From the NCBI GenBank assembly GCA_002682825.1, contig NOKP01000012.1:124001-188000 (forward strand): a stretch of 64,000 bases of DNA, in the 5' to 3' direction. Each line of letters begins with the position of its first letter. Within the stretch, counting starts at the first letter, position 1. Of this stretch, positions 11,494-22,400 are shown in pieces. Source of the DNA: Neonectria sp. B-13. Its lineage: Eukaryota > Ascomycota > Sordariomycetes > Hypocreales > Nectriaceae. A program made the translations under genes and the position numbers. The notes under the pieces are model-generated. The model saw nothing but the letters and a program-made list of their open reading frames with translations, was not told the DNA's origin and searched no databases.

Positions 11494-13402
11494 TCAGTCA
11501 CTGCTGAGGCTCGGCGCTTCACCCGGCAGCCAAACAGCTTGGTCAATCGCCTCCGGAAGGCCGCGATGTCTCCCTCGCAGCATTACGGCGCAAAGGATCA
11601 CCTTGCTCGCGGCATGCCACCCGCCGCTGAATGAACAATCCGCGTCTGGCAGCCCCACGCTGACGCCAACGCAGCCGTACGCAGACGCGACCTCGAACAT
11701 GATGTTGAAGACGGAGTAGTGGATCGGGTTCCGGCGGAATTGGCCCGACTCGATGGTCGTGATCAGGAGAACGGCGAGCATCGGCGCCCAGGTGTCGTGC
11801 CGTGCAGACTGCCGGTACATATGTCGGCAGAAGTCTCGGAACTGGCGGATGATGGGGTTTTCGCTCTCGTTCCACGGGCGGTCTTGATCGTCTTTGAGTT
11901 TGAAGATACCGAGGGATCGGTCTTCGTAGACGCGCGAGCGCCATAATGTGGTTTTGATCAGATGGGCGGGGATGGACATTGTGATTGCATACATGACTTG
12001 TAGGCCGATGTGGAGGTTGGAGATGTTGGTGATGTGGAAGCCTCCGAAGCGCATGGCTACCATCCATGAGGAGAGGGTGGTTAGTACTCAAGCAGGAAGG
12101 GCAGCTGGGTTCAGTAGACTTACACAAGGCTTGGAACAGACCGTCAAGAACGCGCGGTTCGGTCGGGATGCTCTCGATGTCAGGGTTGCCGAGGCTGAAG
12201 AGCACGAAGCCGACCCAGTTGATCGAGTTGAGCAAGATGAGCATGAATAGAAGCCACCGGGTTGTGCTGCGCGGCCAGAGATAAATATACATGCGCCGGG
12301 GATGGTCCAAGAGGAAGTGTAATGATTCTGCTAAGTGGCTCCTTGTCCTTCTCATCATCCTTAGCTGAGACCAGATGATGAATCTCAACAAGATGGGAAG
12401 TGCCGTGTGCCCGGCAAGGATCATCAGACCCATGGTGATGAGTACAAAGTACGAGCGCTGGAAGGGGACCATGCTGGCGTCCAGTAGAGACATGCCCGAG
12501 TTGTTAAAGGCTGATACGCCATTGAAGATGCCCAACCACCAGGGCTTGGAGCTGTTATCCAAGGCGGGCTTGTTGTTGCTGTTCCAGGCGCCGAGGGCGA
12601 TGCAGCCTAGGAGCTGCCATAGGACGAAGTACAGCGACAATAGGACGAGAAGCAGCTTGAGAGCGCGATACTCGATGCCGCCTAGCTCATCACGTTGCTC
12701 GCTGGTAAGGCTTGCGATGGGGGCATTCCGGCCAATGCTGGGGGTATAGGAGAGATAGGGAAGCTCGTCGACCTTTTTCTGGTTTCGAGCGCTTCCCGTG
12801 GCCTCTACTTCGGGACGGGGCGATGGGGAAGGCGTCCTGCGGATCGTTGACAGCGAAGGACTCCTGCAGATCGTTGGCGGCGAAGGACTCCCCCTTCTCC
12901 TCCTCGAGCGCGCCTCGCGGACTATGTCCTGGAAGCGCTTGTGGAATCTCCGCTTGCGGGAGTGCACGATGCAGATTGAGATCCAGATCCGGCTGCCAAA
13001 GATGATCAGCAAGAAGAGGATAACCTGCTGCCCCATCGTCGCCTGGCTCAGGTTAACCGTTACAAGGCCGGTCGCCGTCATGGCAGAGACGACCAGGAAC
13101 AAGCTGTCGACGTAGCTGATGGCGCGTGACGAGCCCCAGAAGATGAGCGACGACACCAGGCAGACGACAATGAAGTAGGTGTAGTGGCTCGTGATGAAGC
13201 TGAGCCGCGACAGAAACTGCGACTGCCATGCTGCGCGTGCGAGCCGGGCTGGACGGCGGATCCAGGCCTTGTCGTGCTGCCACAGCGGTGTTGAAGCGTC
13301 AATGTCCTGGCCTCGCAGCCTGGCCACTTGGTCATTGTCCTCGATGTTTCGGAGTGTTGATGCGCCAGGAGCGCCACTCCGTTCAAAGTCAGTAAGGTCC
13401 AT
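11494..13402 (-). CDS. Trk-family potassium transporter
   Basis: Two exons, 13402-12124 and 12056-11494, giving 613 residues. The 67-nt intron has GTAAGT at the 5' side, a TACTAAC branch and a TAG acceptor. Four pore-loop pieces of the Trk/HKT fold are visible in order: AMTATGLVTV, SAFNNSGMSLL, MRFGGFHITN and ASAYGCVGVSVG, each with the filter glycine. Hydrophobic segments surround them (for example YFIVVCLVSSLIFW and ALKLLLVLLSLYFVLW). A basic, Ser/Pro-rich cytoplasmic loop between the first and second pore units is shorter than in yeast Trk1, so this is a compact version. The ATG at 13402 is preferred; one at 13447 in the same frame would add 15 residues. The product should sit in the plasma membrane and import potassium. 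There is no functional link to its neighbours. Confidence 0.85.
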
Positions 13403-13449
13403 AGTAGATGCAACACGTGTGCGTCTTGGTCTCTTAGAAGCAAGCAAGC

Positions 13450-14882
13450 ACGCACGTACGCGTTGAGTGATTTGCTACGTCCAGCTTTCGGCTGAGGAAG
13501 AAGCGCGGGGCTGGCTGCATGCGCGAATCACAATGGCCCAAGTTCCACAGGCGACAAATGATGCCGTTTGGGCATACGGGTACCATCATAATGACTAGGA
13601 GTACTATTGAGGAAATCCTGGTTGGGAAGTAGACTATGAAGGCAGTTCAGGCTAGTTGCGTAGGATATGTTAACAAATTCGTCTACCAAGGTTATACTTT
13701 AACATCATACAGGGTAAGTTGATCAGTGATCAGGAGGTCAAGGCATAAGTGCGAAAGCCATCTGCATATTTAGCTCACCAGCCCTTGTAACTAGGTAGCC
13801 ACCAATTAGTCAGGCATGAGCACAGCGCTAAGACCGAGGTATTGAAGTCGCTCATGAAAGATGGGCGACAGCTCTTTGTCGCAAGTGTTATATAAGGCCC
13901 AAAAAATAGTAAATAATCCCTGCTACTATGAGCTTGACTTTACTACTAGTGAGAGCAAGCCTGGGTCCTCTAGCAACTGCTTTCACCTGGTATTATGAGA
14001 ATTAACCGAAACCATGTTGTTTATGTGCTTAAATTGGACATGTGTATAAATACAAGTTTATTACAATCTGAATGTCTTCGCAAGAGCTAATTGCCACGCA
14101 AGACCAAATGTGTCATAGAAGTTAATTTTTATAAAATATAAGGCTTAGATTGATTGTAAGAGTTGGGGTGACGTACCCAACCTTCAATAGACCAAAAGAT
14201 CAACCAATTCAAGTAAGCTAGTGTTACCCGAATCGCGCCACAAAACTGGTTATAAGGCAGAGCGCCGAGCGCTCGGCCCCTGGCCGGCCTCTTGCGCATC
14301 TCCTTACAGTTATAGCCTAGATTAAGACCAGGCAGTCACAACTGGCAGAACCATAATGCCCCTACTTTTCCTATTTCCAATTGATTCAACCTGCTATACA
14401 GCCCAAACCATCCTCATTGACCCATCCACAACTCTCACCAGTAATACCTTCAGTATCACCAGTAAGCCTTGCCATAGGACCACTAAGACCACACAGCCAC
14501 TACCGTATATATACACATTCACTTAGCACATTAGACTAGAGCCTTAAGCTCCTTAGCTATCAACACTATTACTTGGTTACACAATAACTTACCTTTGCAC
14601 ATTACCATCGTGACCTACATTGCTCACTACGACGTCCTGATCCACTCGATCATCAAACCACATGCCTTGGACCTACCCTAGACCCCTAGGTTAGACCCGA
14701 CCGTCACACTGAGCTACTGGGTCATAAGGCTCAGGAATCAGGCGGCTACTGTTTTTTCTTACTAATAATTGTACTGGCCTACCTTTTTTTTCCATTTCAG
14801 TCAAGGGTGATACAACGTCTTCTGCTGACAAGGCCGATGTATGCATGCTGAAGTCCACGATACTCCCACACGTCCTAGCAGC
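13450..14882. other. Gene-free 1.4 kb interval
   Basis: No supported gene. It contains one copy of a dispersed repeat (14034-14151) and AT-rich patches. The segment 14240-14300 is locally GC-rich (gcgccgagcgctcggcccctggccggcc) and self-complementary around cgagcgctcgg, which could form a hairpin. The remainder appears to be unconstrained DNA. Confidence 0.4.
14034..14151. repeat. Dispersed repeat, copy 1 (mutated)
   Basis: About 118 bp that align with 19275-19391. Shared blocks are ttggaca, aaatacaagtt, aatctgaatgtctt, aattgccacgcaag and ccaaa-gtg-cat-gaag. Many differences are transitions, with this copy carrying A or T where the other has G or C, as expected if this copy has been hit by RIP. 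Both copies lie downstream of the 3' end of a minus-strand gene. Confidence 0.65.
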
Positions 14883-16177
14883 TTATGCCTCCACAAACTG
14901 ACGCTTTGTAAATGAGAGGTTGAATCCCTGGTCCACCTCTGCGTCGGAATTCCTCTTCCGCTTCTTCAAAGAAGTAAAGAGGCTTTCGTCAAACGGCACA
15001 GTCCTGTCAGACTCGCTCGAGTCACTGAACCCCTCGTCGCCCTCGGTCGGCTCGTCATCAGCCTGGCATGTCAACTCATCCGTTGTCCCCGACGCAACCA
15101 AGTCCTCATATTTTAGGGGGCCGTATTTCCAGGCAGCTTCATAGTTATTCCCTGCCAAGATGTGAACGAACCAGAGCGCGAGGTTGATGGTCCAACTGTC
15201 ATGATTCTCCACGTCTCCTCGGCGGTGGCTTTCCCAGGGAATGGAGATGTATTCCATCATCCCGTTGGCCATGAGTCGCTTCCGCAACAGCTCAGGGTCG
15301 TGGGAGCCGTTAGCTGTATGAGTAAGCAAATGAACTGAGAGCTCCCAAGATAACTAATGATCTACTCACCAGGCTCGTTACCTAGAGGTTTAATTCGAAA
15401 GATGAAAGCTTCGTGGCACGTAAGAATGCACCCGTACCGACACAGGCTCTGAATGCAGTAGGTGAATGCTTGTCTGATAGGCCACGCTAGGTTGGCGGTT
15501 GTCTGACCTCTTTCCCACTCGCCCGCCTCGTTGATGAGCTCGCTTTCAAACACCTGCTCGCTCTTCCACTTCCCAGAGGGCTTGTACTCCTTGGGGAACC
15601 TTTCTCGGCGGCAGGAGGCACCATCAGGGTCGGCGCCGGCCGGTCGCGAGTCCCAAGCCGTCGAACCGGAATCATGTCTCAGCCCGCGGACTGACTGCCT
15701 CTTTGGCCGTTTGGCCGGGGCAGAGCTTTCGCGCGGAGGCTGCTTGCGCTTCCTTTCTGCCGTTGACGGCGGCGTCGACTCCTCGTTGCCGGGCGAAAGG
15801 TTTCCCTTGCTCCACATGGCTGGGTGAAACTCGCCATGGATAGAGTCCAGGGCGGCTGTGACGATTGACTTGTTCCACTTGTCGAACAAGCTCTTGGTGT
15901 CTTCCTCCTCTCGTATAGTAAGATCGACCTGTGGATGCACGTAGGGATAACTGGGAAGCTCTCTGCCACCCTGTCTGGCTGCTTGAATCAAACGGCCCCG
16001 GAACGAAGACTTGAGCACGTCAAAGTCATAGAAATCCTCCCACTTCTTGACCTGCTTTGGACGATACCACTTGCCATGGCGAGTGTTTGTCTTGCTCCTT
16101 GGTGTCAGATGAGAGACAGTCGGGTTTGGATGGGTGAGGAATTCCAACAGTGACGTGGCTGGAGGAGTCTTGGGCAT
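14883..16177 (-). CDS. Uncharacterised protein, divergent from the FTA2-like gene
   Basis: Exons 16177-15370 and 15313-14883 give 412 residues; the intron 15369-15314 has GTGAGT and TACAG ends. The N-terminal third carries KWYRPKQVKKWEDFYDFDVL and a well-structured look; the middle is basic and low in complexity (RKRKQPPRESSAPAKRPKRQ), a possible nuclear localisation signal. The C-terminal part contains WTINLALWFVHILAGNNYEAA and a second basic cluster (KKRKRN). I do not recognise a domain. The gene is transcribed away from the FTA2-type gene at 16610 with about 430 bp between the starts, so a shared promoter is likely. Function unknown; nuclear location is an inference from the basic stretches only. 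Confidence 0.7.
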
Positions 16178-16609
16178 GGCTGGGATATGAGACAGGATGA
16201 CGGGAAGGTGAATGGTTGGATCGCGAGAAGCTTGTGGAACGGGGTGGCATGAGACAGAGCTGAGGGGAGAAATTGGCTGGGTGAATCAAGGGATAGCTTT
16301 GGCCAATATAAAGGCGCTACACGCGCTCCAAGGCTCCCAAGCACACCCTCTTCTCTGAGAAATAAGACCTCGACGAGCGTCTTGCATATTGATGTTGGCG
16401 ATTTGCCTGCAGCAAGGACCCGTTGGTTGGCTCCAGCTCGGCCGCGTGACCCGCCACGCCATCCCGTCAGACCAATCGGGTAGTCCCTAGTTCCCGTCCT
16501 GTTCTGTAAGCCTCTGCAACGTTGGGCATCCAGCATGGCCCTCGGTTATAAAGACGTCCACTGGGGGCATGTGTGCCACATCTCCCTCGGCTCCAGTCAA
16601 TGCCTCACC

Positions 16610-17499
16610 ATGCCCAAGCAACGCGCCCCCAAAGCCATTTGCAAGGAGCTGCCCTTGTGTGACGGCCCAAAACTCGGGCTATTCCAATACCACGCTTCAA
16701 ACATCCAGTGGTTCGAAAGACTGGGCGGCGATGATGAAGGCACGCCAGCCGAAGGATATGTCTTTCGCGCCAAGATTCGCAACCGAGAGTATGCCATCAA
16801 GATCGTAAGCGCGAATCGTCGAGGCTTGCGCAGGACATATGCTGATGGCCCACTGGCCTCAAGTTTAAGTTTTACGATCCTCGAAGCAATGAATGCTTCT
16901 GGGAACCCCTTTTGGGCGACGATGTTTCCCTAGAGACGATTGCCTACTACACCGACCCGTTCTATTCTGAGTGCAGAGCATACGGTCGGATTCACCAAGG
17001 CATCAAGAAGCGTGAGCTGAAACCAGACGTTGTCATTCCCTGCCATGGCTTCTTCTTCCTACGAGAAAAGGATAAACGGATCCTTGACAGCCGCAACATC
17101 AACCTCGAGCTGGACAAGGTCGACCACAACTATCAGCGGTCCACGGTGGGAGGTTACCGAGTAAGGGCTATTGTCAAAGACCTTGCCTCTGCGGGTACTG
17201 GTGTGAATGGCAAGAGCTTGCGGAGGATTCTTGAAGATATTGTGAAACTGAATAGTCTGCGGATATATAATATGGATATTCGCCTGGATAACTATCGTGA
17301 CGGAAAGCTTGTGGATTTTGGAGCCTCATGGACGGAGCCGCATATTCTTCTTGATGAACTGGATGATGAAACGGCGACAGAGTACAGGATAGCAGATCGA
17401 GCCATGTTTGATCGGATGGTGAAGGACGAGGGGATAGACAACCCTAAGAGGATTGTGGCATTGCATCGTATGAAACTGCGGCCGCGGCGGCCAACCTAA
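16610..17499 (+). CDS. FTA2-type (kinetochore Sim4 complex subunit family) kinase-fold protein
   Basis: Exons 16610-16804 and 16864-17499 (intron 59 nt, GTAAGC...CAAG) give 276 residues. The opening LPLCDGPKLGLF, the YAIKIFKFYDP segment and AYYTDPFYSECRAYGRI match what I remember of the FTA2 family in Fusarium-like fungi. The fold looks kinase-like: a VAIK-type lysine (YAIKI), a catalytic-loop-like NMDIRLDNY and a metal-binding DFG (GKLVDFGAS). FTA2 is named after a fission-yeast kinetochore protein, but the many dispersed filamentous-fungal copies are unlikely all to be kinetochore parts. An in-frame ATG at 16535 would add 25 residues. Neighbours are the divergent gene at 14883-16177 and the coiled-coil gene at 18081. 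Confidence 0.75.
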
Positions 17500-17948
17500 C
17501 CATCCAGTGAGCGTATAGTTAATAGTATATTTTCTGGAGCTTCAGAGCGTGACACGCAACCCTCAAGGCTATCGCCTCCGCAATCTAGCTGCTCTGAGCG
17601 ACTGAAGAGAGCCAACGGCATGGGATGCGTTGGTAAGCCTCCCACACCATCATCTTGGAACTAAAAGATCGGTCCAGTCAAATGCCACTCGCCCCGCTGG
17701 CCTACATACAGATGACATGCTCCGGGCCAGTCAGGCCCTGACGTGCTCCTTCGTGAACACCCTCTCGGCTGCATCAACAAGGACTCCGGCCGAGTACATG
17801 CGTCAGTAGACGCCCCAGCTGCATCTTCAGCCAGAATTGAGGCTCTTCACACCCAGTCTGGCTTTAAGGTTGTCTCTGTGCAATCTGCTGAGTGAGTCCC
17901 TCCCCTCAGAGCTAGAGGCTCCCTGGCGCCTAGGAATCAGAACTGGGA

Positions 17949-17960
17949 GGTCACGTGACC
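17949..17960. promoter_or_regulatory. Perfect 12-bp palindrome GGTCACGTGACC
   Basis: A self-complementary 12-mer centred on a CACGTG E-box, 120 bp upstream of the coiled-coil gene. It contains the RTCACRTG core bound by Cbf1-type bHLH factors. It could be a bHLH site for the downstream gene; this is inference from the motif alone. Confidence 0.4.
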
Positions 17961-18080
17961 TTCTAAGACGAAGCTGCCTCTATGACGCGTTCATGACACG
18001 GCTACTGTTGTCAACGCCTTGTTTCGACCTCGTCCGAACCACAATTACACTTTCATCCCAACATACCCACTCTAAATATC

Positions 18081-18608
18081 ATGCCAGCGACCGAAGACGC
18101 CAGTCCCAACCCGTCAACGCCCGAGAGACGGAAGCAAGACGACTTCCTGTTCAGCACACCTACTTCCAAGGCTGACCTCCTTCTCCAACTTGCACTCTTG
18201 GAACGGCGTTACGATGATAAACGCGAGAGAGAATCAGAGCCTAGCACGCCTACATGCAGCGCCGATATCGAAGAGCAAATTTCAGCCTTGAAGAAACAAC
18301 GCGACGACTACTTTGATGACCTCTGTGTTATTTTCAGGAAGGCGGGCAAGAAGCTGGACGAGTTGCAGAAAGAGCATGCCCACCTTCGGGCGGAGTTGGC
18401 TGAGCTGCATTCAAGCCATGAAGAACTCGATGACGTCGAGGCTGTCGGGACTTCGTCTTGCATACCAGGGACTACTAGCCTCCGGCATGAGGGCGATGAG
18501 CAAGCAGCAAGTTCGAAGAAACCCGCTGCACCGAACACCCGGGTCAGAAAGCGGAAGACGGAATCGACAACTGAGGAAAAGGTCAACAAACGGGGTCGGC
18601 AGCATTAG
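18081..18608 (+). CDS. Small coiled-coil protein, uncharacterised
   Basis: Intronless, 175 residues. The N-terminus is Ser/Thr/Pro-rich with repeated TP sites. The middle (about 50-120) has heptad-like spacing of hydrophobic residues (ISALKKQRDDYFDDLCVIF, LDELQKEHAHLRAEL) that predicts a coiled coil. The C-terminus is strongly basic (RVRKRK, NKRGRQH), suggesting nuclear location or nucleic-acid binding. It follows the FTA2-type gene by ~580 bp on the same strand. I do not know a family for it. The composition and codon pattern look like a real gene, and the CA-rich leader just upstream is typical of fungal start regions. Confidence 0.6.
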   Translation: MPATEDASPNPSTPERRKQDDFLFSTPTSKADLLLQLALLERRYDDKRERESEPSTPTCSADIEEQISALKKQRDDYFDDLCVIFRKAGKKLDELQKEHAHLRAELAELHSSHEELDDVEAVGTSSCIPGTTSLRHEGDEQAASSKKPAAPNTRVRKRKTESTTEEKVNKRGRQH

Positions 18609-19449
18609 GAATGAAGGCTCAGAGGCTTTAACAGGGTCAGCAACAGCAGTTACATTAAAAACATTAACCATTGCTGACCACCCGGATTTTATTTCATCAG
18701 TGTTAGAGAGGAAGCATACTCAGCAGTTCTCACGTTCCTTAGGCAGGTTTCAAGGTTGACAGATGGAACTTGTGATCTGATTCCGCTCATGACATTTAAC
18801 TCACCCACTAACGCTATTTTGTGCCCTTGCCGTCGAAATCGCGATCTCTGACGAATAACCAACAACCGTCAAGACTTGCCTAGCCTGGCATCTCTAACGA
18901 ATCTGACTTACCAGCGAGAGGTGTCAGATCCCCGATGGGCATGCGAGATGACGAGACTAGGAGGGAATCATTTGTCCAGCGTAGCTGCATCATCACAAAG
19001 TGGCAGGCACGAGAACGGCCGCCCATGAGGTAGTCCCGGCAGCCACTGAGACGGCGATCCAATAACGGAGACACAAGCTGGGCTCGCCGAGTCGGTGAGT
19101 TGGTTTCAGCTGACGCATACGAGGCGTGGCGTCCTTCTCAATTGAGCCTTGGAGTTTTGGACGAGAATGGATAGATACCTACAGGAGGCCTCACGAGGCA
19201 GGGCATCCATGCGGAACATGAGTATCTATCAAATGTCAGAACTCCACTCGCTTGGAAATGTTCCACTTCCTGGGTTGGACATTTGTACAAATACAAGTTC
19301 AATGCAATCTGAATGTCTTTGTGAGAGGTAATTGCCACGCAAGGCCAAACGTGGCATGGAAGATATTATTTATGAAATTCAAGGCTCAGATGTCTAAAAC
19401 GAAAGGAAATTAAGTCTAAAACAAATACATAAGATCTTTACCCTAATCA
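18609..19449. other. Interval between coiled-coil gene and PKS 3' end
   Basis: No gene supported. It holds the second copy of the dispersed repeat at 19275-19391. It marks the left border of the biosynthetic cluster. Confidence 0.4.
19275..19391. repeat. Dispersed repeat, copy 2 (GC-richer)
   Basis: Partner of 14034-14151. This copy keeps G/C at several positions that are A/T in the other copy. It ends about 60 bp before the stop codon of the PKS gene, so part of it may lie in that gene's 3' untranslated region. Confidence 0.65.
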
Positions 19450-22400
19450 TCATCGAGCATGCTCAATCTGCCTTATCAGAAAGTCATACCCCGGCCCAAC
19501 ACCGATATCCCATCCCTCGCTCCCAGGTGCTAAGCCCAGGTCAAAGATGTGCTTCGCTCCAGTTACAGGCAAGAAACCACATGGTACTGCATTGTAAGTA
19601 AGCGCTTCCTCAAACTCGACTGCCTTTTCGAAAGGCGCGATTTCATCCTCATCGCCGAAAATCAGATACGTGGGCGTAGAGTAGTTGCCGTTCCGTGCTT
19701 GGATGAGAGGGCTGAATGCAGCAGCTCGGTGGGCGTTGGCCTGTGGTAATTGCTCGCCTTCAGAGGGTAAGCCGTTGAAGAGCAAAGACATGCCGTTTTC
19801 TTCCTTGATAAGCGCGAGGACCAGCTCTGAGCGTGGGTCTCCCTCGTCAAGCCATCCCAGCTTGGTAGTGTCAAGGGTGTTGAAGGCATGGCTAGTGGAC
19901 TGTGAAAGCGCCTGGAGTCAGAAAGATATTTAAAGTCGAGAACTGTTAGAGTACTTACAGTTCCAGGAGGGAGACAGTTCCGGATTTCGCTCAAGGACAT
20001 GGTTCGTGGTGGGTGGTCGTGTCCCATTGTTATCGGTGCTGGAAATATCACTGTTAACGAAGTCCACCGTCCAGAACGAGGGAATTTCTCACCATCTGGG
20101 TCATACTCCACAGGGCAGTAGAAACTCAACACCGCCAATGGTGGGCTATGTCCAAGGTCCTGCAGTGTCCAAGAGGTAGTCATAGCAAGAGTTCCACCTG
20201 TCGACCAGCCAATAACCACAAGCTTCGTAGGGTCGAGTGTGATGCCCTTAAGCGCCATGATCTTGGGTAGATCCCTCCGCGCCCAGATGCAGGCATCGCG
20301 ACTATCGGTCATAGATCCGTCGAGCACGTTGACATGTGGAGCAAGTCGGTAATCCACACTGACTGGGAATAGTCCGTTTTGGAGAAGAAAAGTTGTTTGA
20401 GCAGGTCGCACAGCTCGTCGTGATAAAGTAAGATGCCCTCCTCCGTGAATCATCAGAGCTGTCAACGATCGTTGTCAGCCACATTGCTTATGACGGTCCG
20501 TTCTAATATTTCGTACCTATGGGCATCGGCTGAGGGGGTGCTTCCGATGGGATGTAGAGGTCTGCCGGGATTTTGACTCCATCGACTTCTTTGTAGGTAA
20601 CGGTCTCGATCTTGAACCGAGTGCTGAGAGGTGTGCTTGGTCTTGTCCATGGAGTACTCTTTCCAAGTATCTCACTGCCATTCGTCTGGAAGCCAAGATC
20701 TGGTGGGGTTGACATTGCTGTGGGATCATCTCGGTCACCATCTATCGAGGTCTCATTCGAGGCTGTAGACTTATCCGATGATCGAGAGGCGTTTTCAAGA
20801 CTTTGAGACAGTGATTCCATGGGGAAACACTTCAACAAAGACCTGATATCACCCGTCAAGAGATCCTCAGAGTTGACGCGGATTCCTAGCGTAGACTCGA
20901 TTTCGCTCGCCAGCTCCATGGATGCGAGCGAATCTAGGCCCATGCTAGCGAAAGACACATCGTCCTGAATATCAGCCTCCTTGACACCAGAGTAGGCGGC
21001 AACAAGAGACTTAAGCACGTCGATTTTGCCCACCTCGCCTTCGAGTTCGATGGAAGCCGAAGTAGGCGATGGAGCATGAACATTGATCTTGGGGTTGACG
21101 AGGGCGAAGTCAACTTGCTGATCCCTAACGGGAATTGGAAGAGGCAATCCGTCTTTCACCACGGGTCGTGGGTTAGCAGCCTCGAGAACACGTTCCAATC
21201 TCGCAGCCTGAGTCCTCATGAACTGAATCTTCGTCCCGAAAGCCGTCAACTTGCCTTCTTCAGAGAAGACGAAAACAGAACCACTCAAGGTCTTGCTGTC
21301 GGCGGCGGAATAGGTGGCATAGACGGTCCAAGTCTGGGGCTTTTGGAAATCGGTTGGGGAGACGACCATTTTGTCGATACAGGAGGCGATATAAATCTCA
21401 TCGCCCGAGTCAGAGGCGTTGTTGCAGTTGATGAGGAGACCGAGAACTTGAACAAAGGTATCCAGCGTGATGGCATCATAATAGTCGGAAACCGTGCTCT
21501 CTGAGGTTGCAAACGTGGACTTTGGAACCTGGATCTGCGCCAATGCCTGCTTCTGCCCGAGAGTAATACTTGTAATGCCTCGTAGGAGATCTGAATACTC
21601 CACGATCTTCGAGAACAAAGAGTAGGCCGTGTTCTTCCGCAGCTTCTCCGTGTCGGGGTCGTTCTTCAGAGCAGTGATCCCGTCAGAGACCAGCATTCCG
21701 TAGAGCTCCATATCGTCAGGAGGAGAAGATGAGATACTAAAATCACCTTCGGAATAGGCTGACTTGGACGTGGACTGGACCGCGTAATGCCAGGACTCGT
21801 CTCCAGAGCTAGGAATCTTCCCAAGACAGAGCTCAACGTCCAAGCCTTGACCACAGCCGAGCGGACGGGCAAAGGTGACATTCCGGAAAGTGATGGTCTT
21901 CGACCTCAGCTCAACGCCGAGTTTGTCAGTTCCCATTACCGCCGCCTCCATGTACATGGAGGCCGGGCACAGAGGCTTCCGGCGCACAGCGTGTCCTTGG
22001 ACAATCTTGGTGAATCTCTCCGTGTTGGTGTGAAGGGTGAAGTTGTGTGATGAACCATCCGATCCGGCGAGACCCTTGTAGCTAAGAAGTTGAGTGTTCG
22101 AGTTTCCTTCGGTGAGTTGCAGAGTGGGTGCCTTATTTTGTTCTTCGATCGCATTGTCAACATGGTCGAGCCAAGCTTTGGGTTGATCAAAGTTGTATGG
22201 AGGAAGCCAGATGGGAGCCAGGCCGCTATTCTTCGGTGTGAGGAGACTCCAATCGGTGATTGTGATTCCCTCTCGCCACAAGTTCGCGGCTGCTGTGGCC
22301 GGTGATGTTACAGCTTGGAATGTGTGCAACTTGGGATCGACAACAGCCTTTTTGGCCATGGCTACGATTGGGGAGCCCCATCCAGCTTCAAGCCAAACAC

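Noticed and set aside
14240..14300. GC-rich self-complementary stretch around cgagcgctcgg
   Set aside because: Possible hairpin, but no gene end or RNA feature gives it a role.
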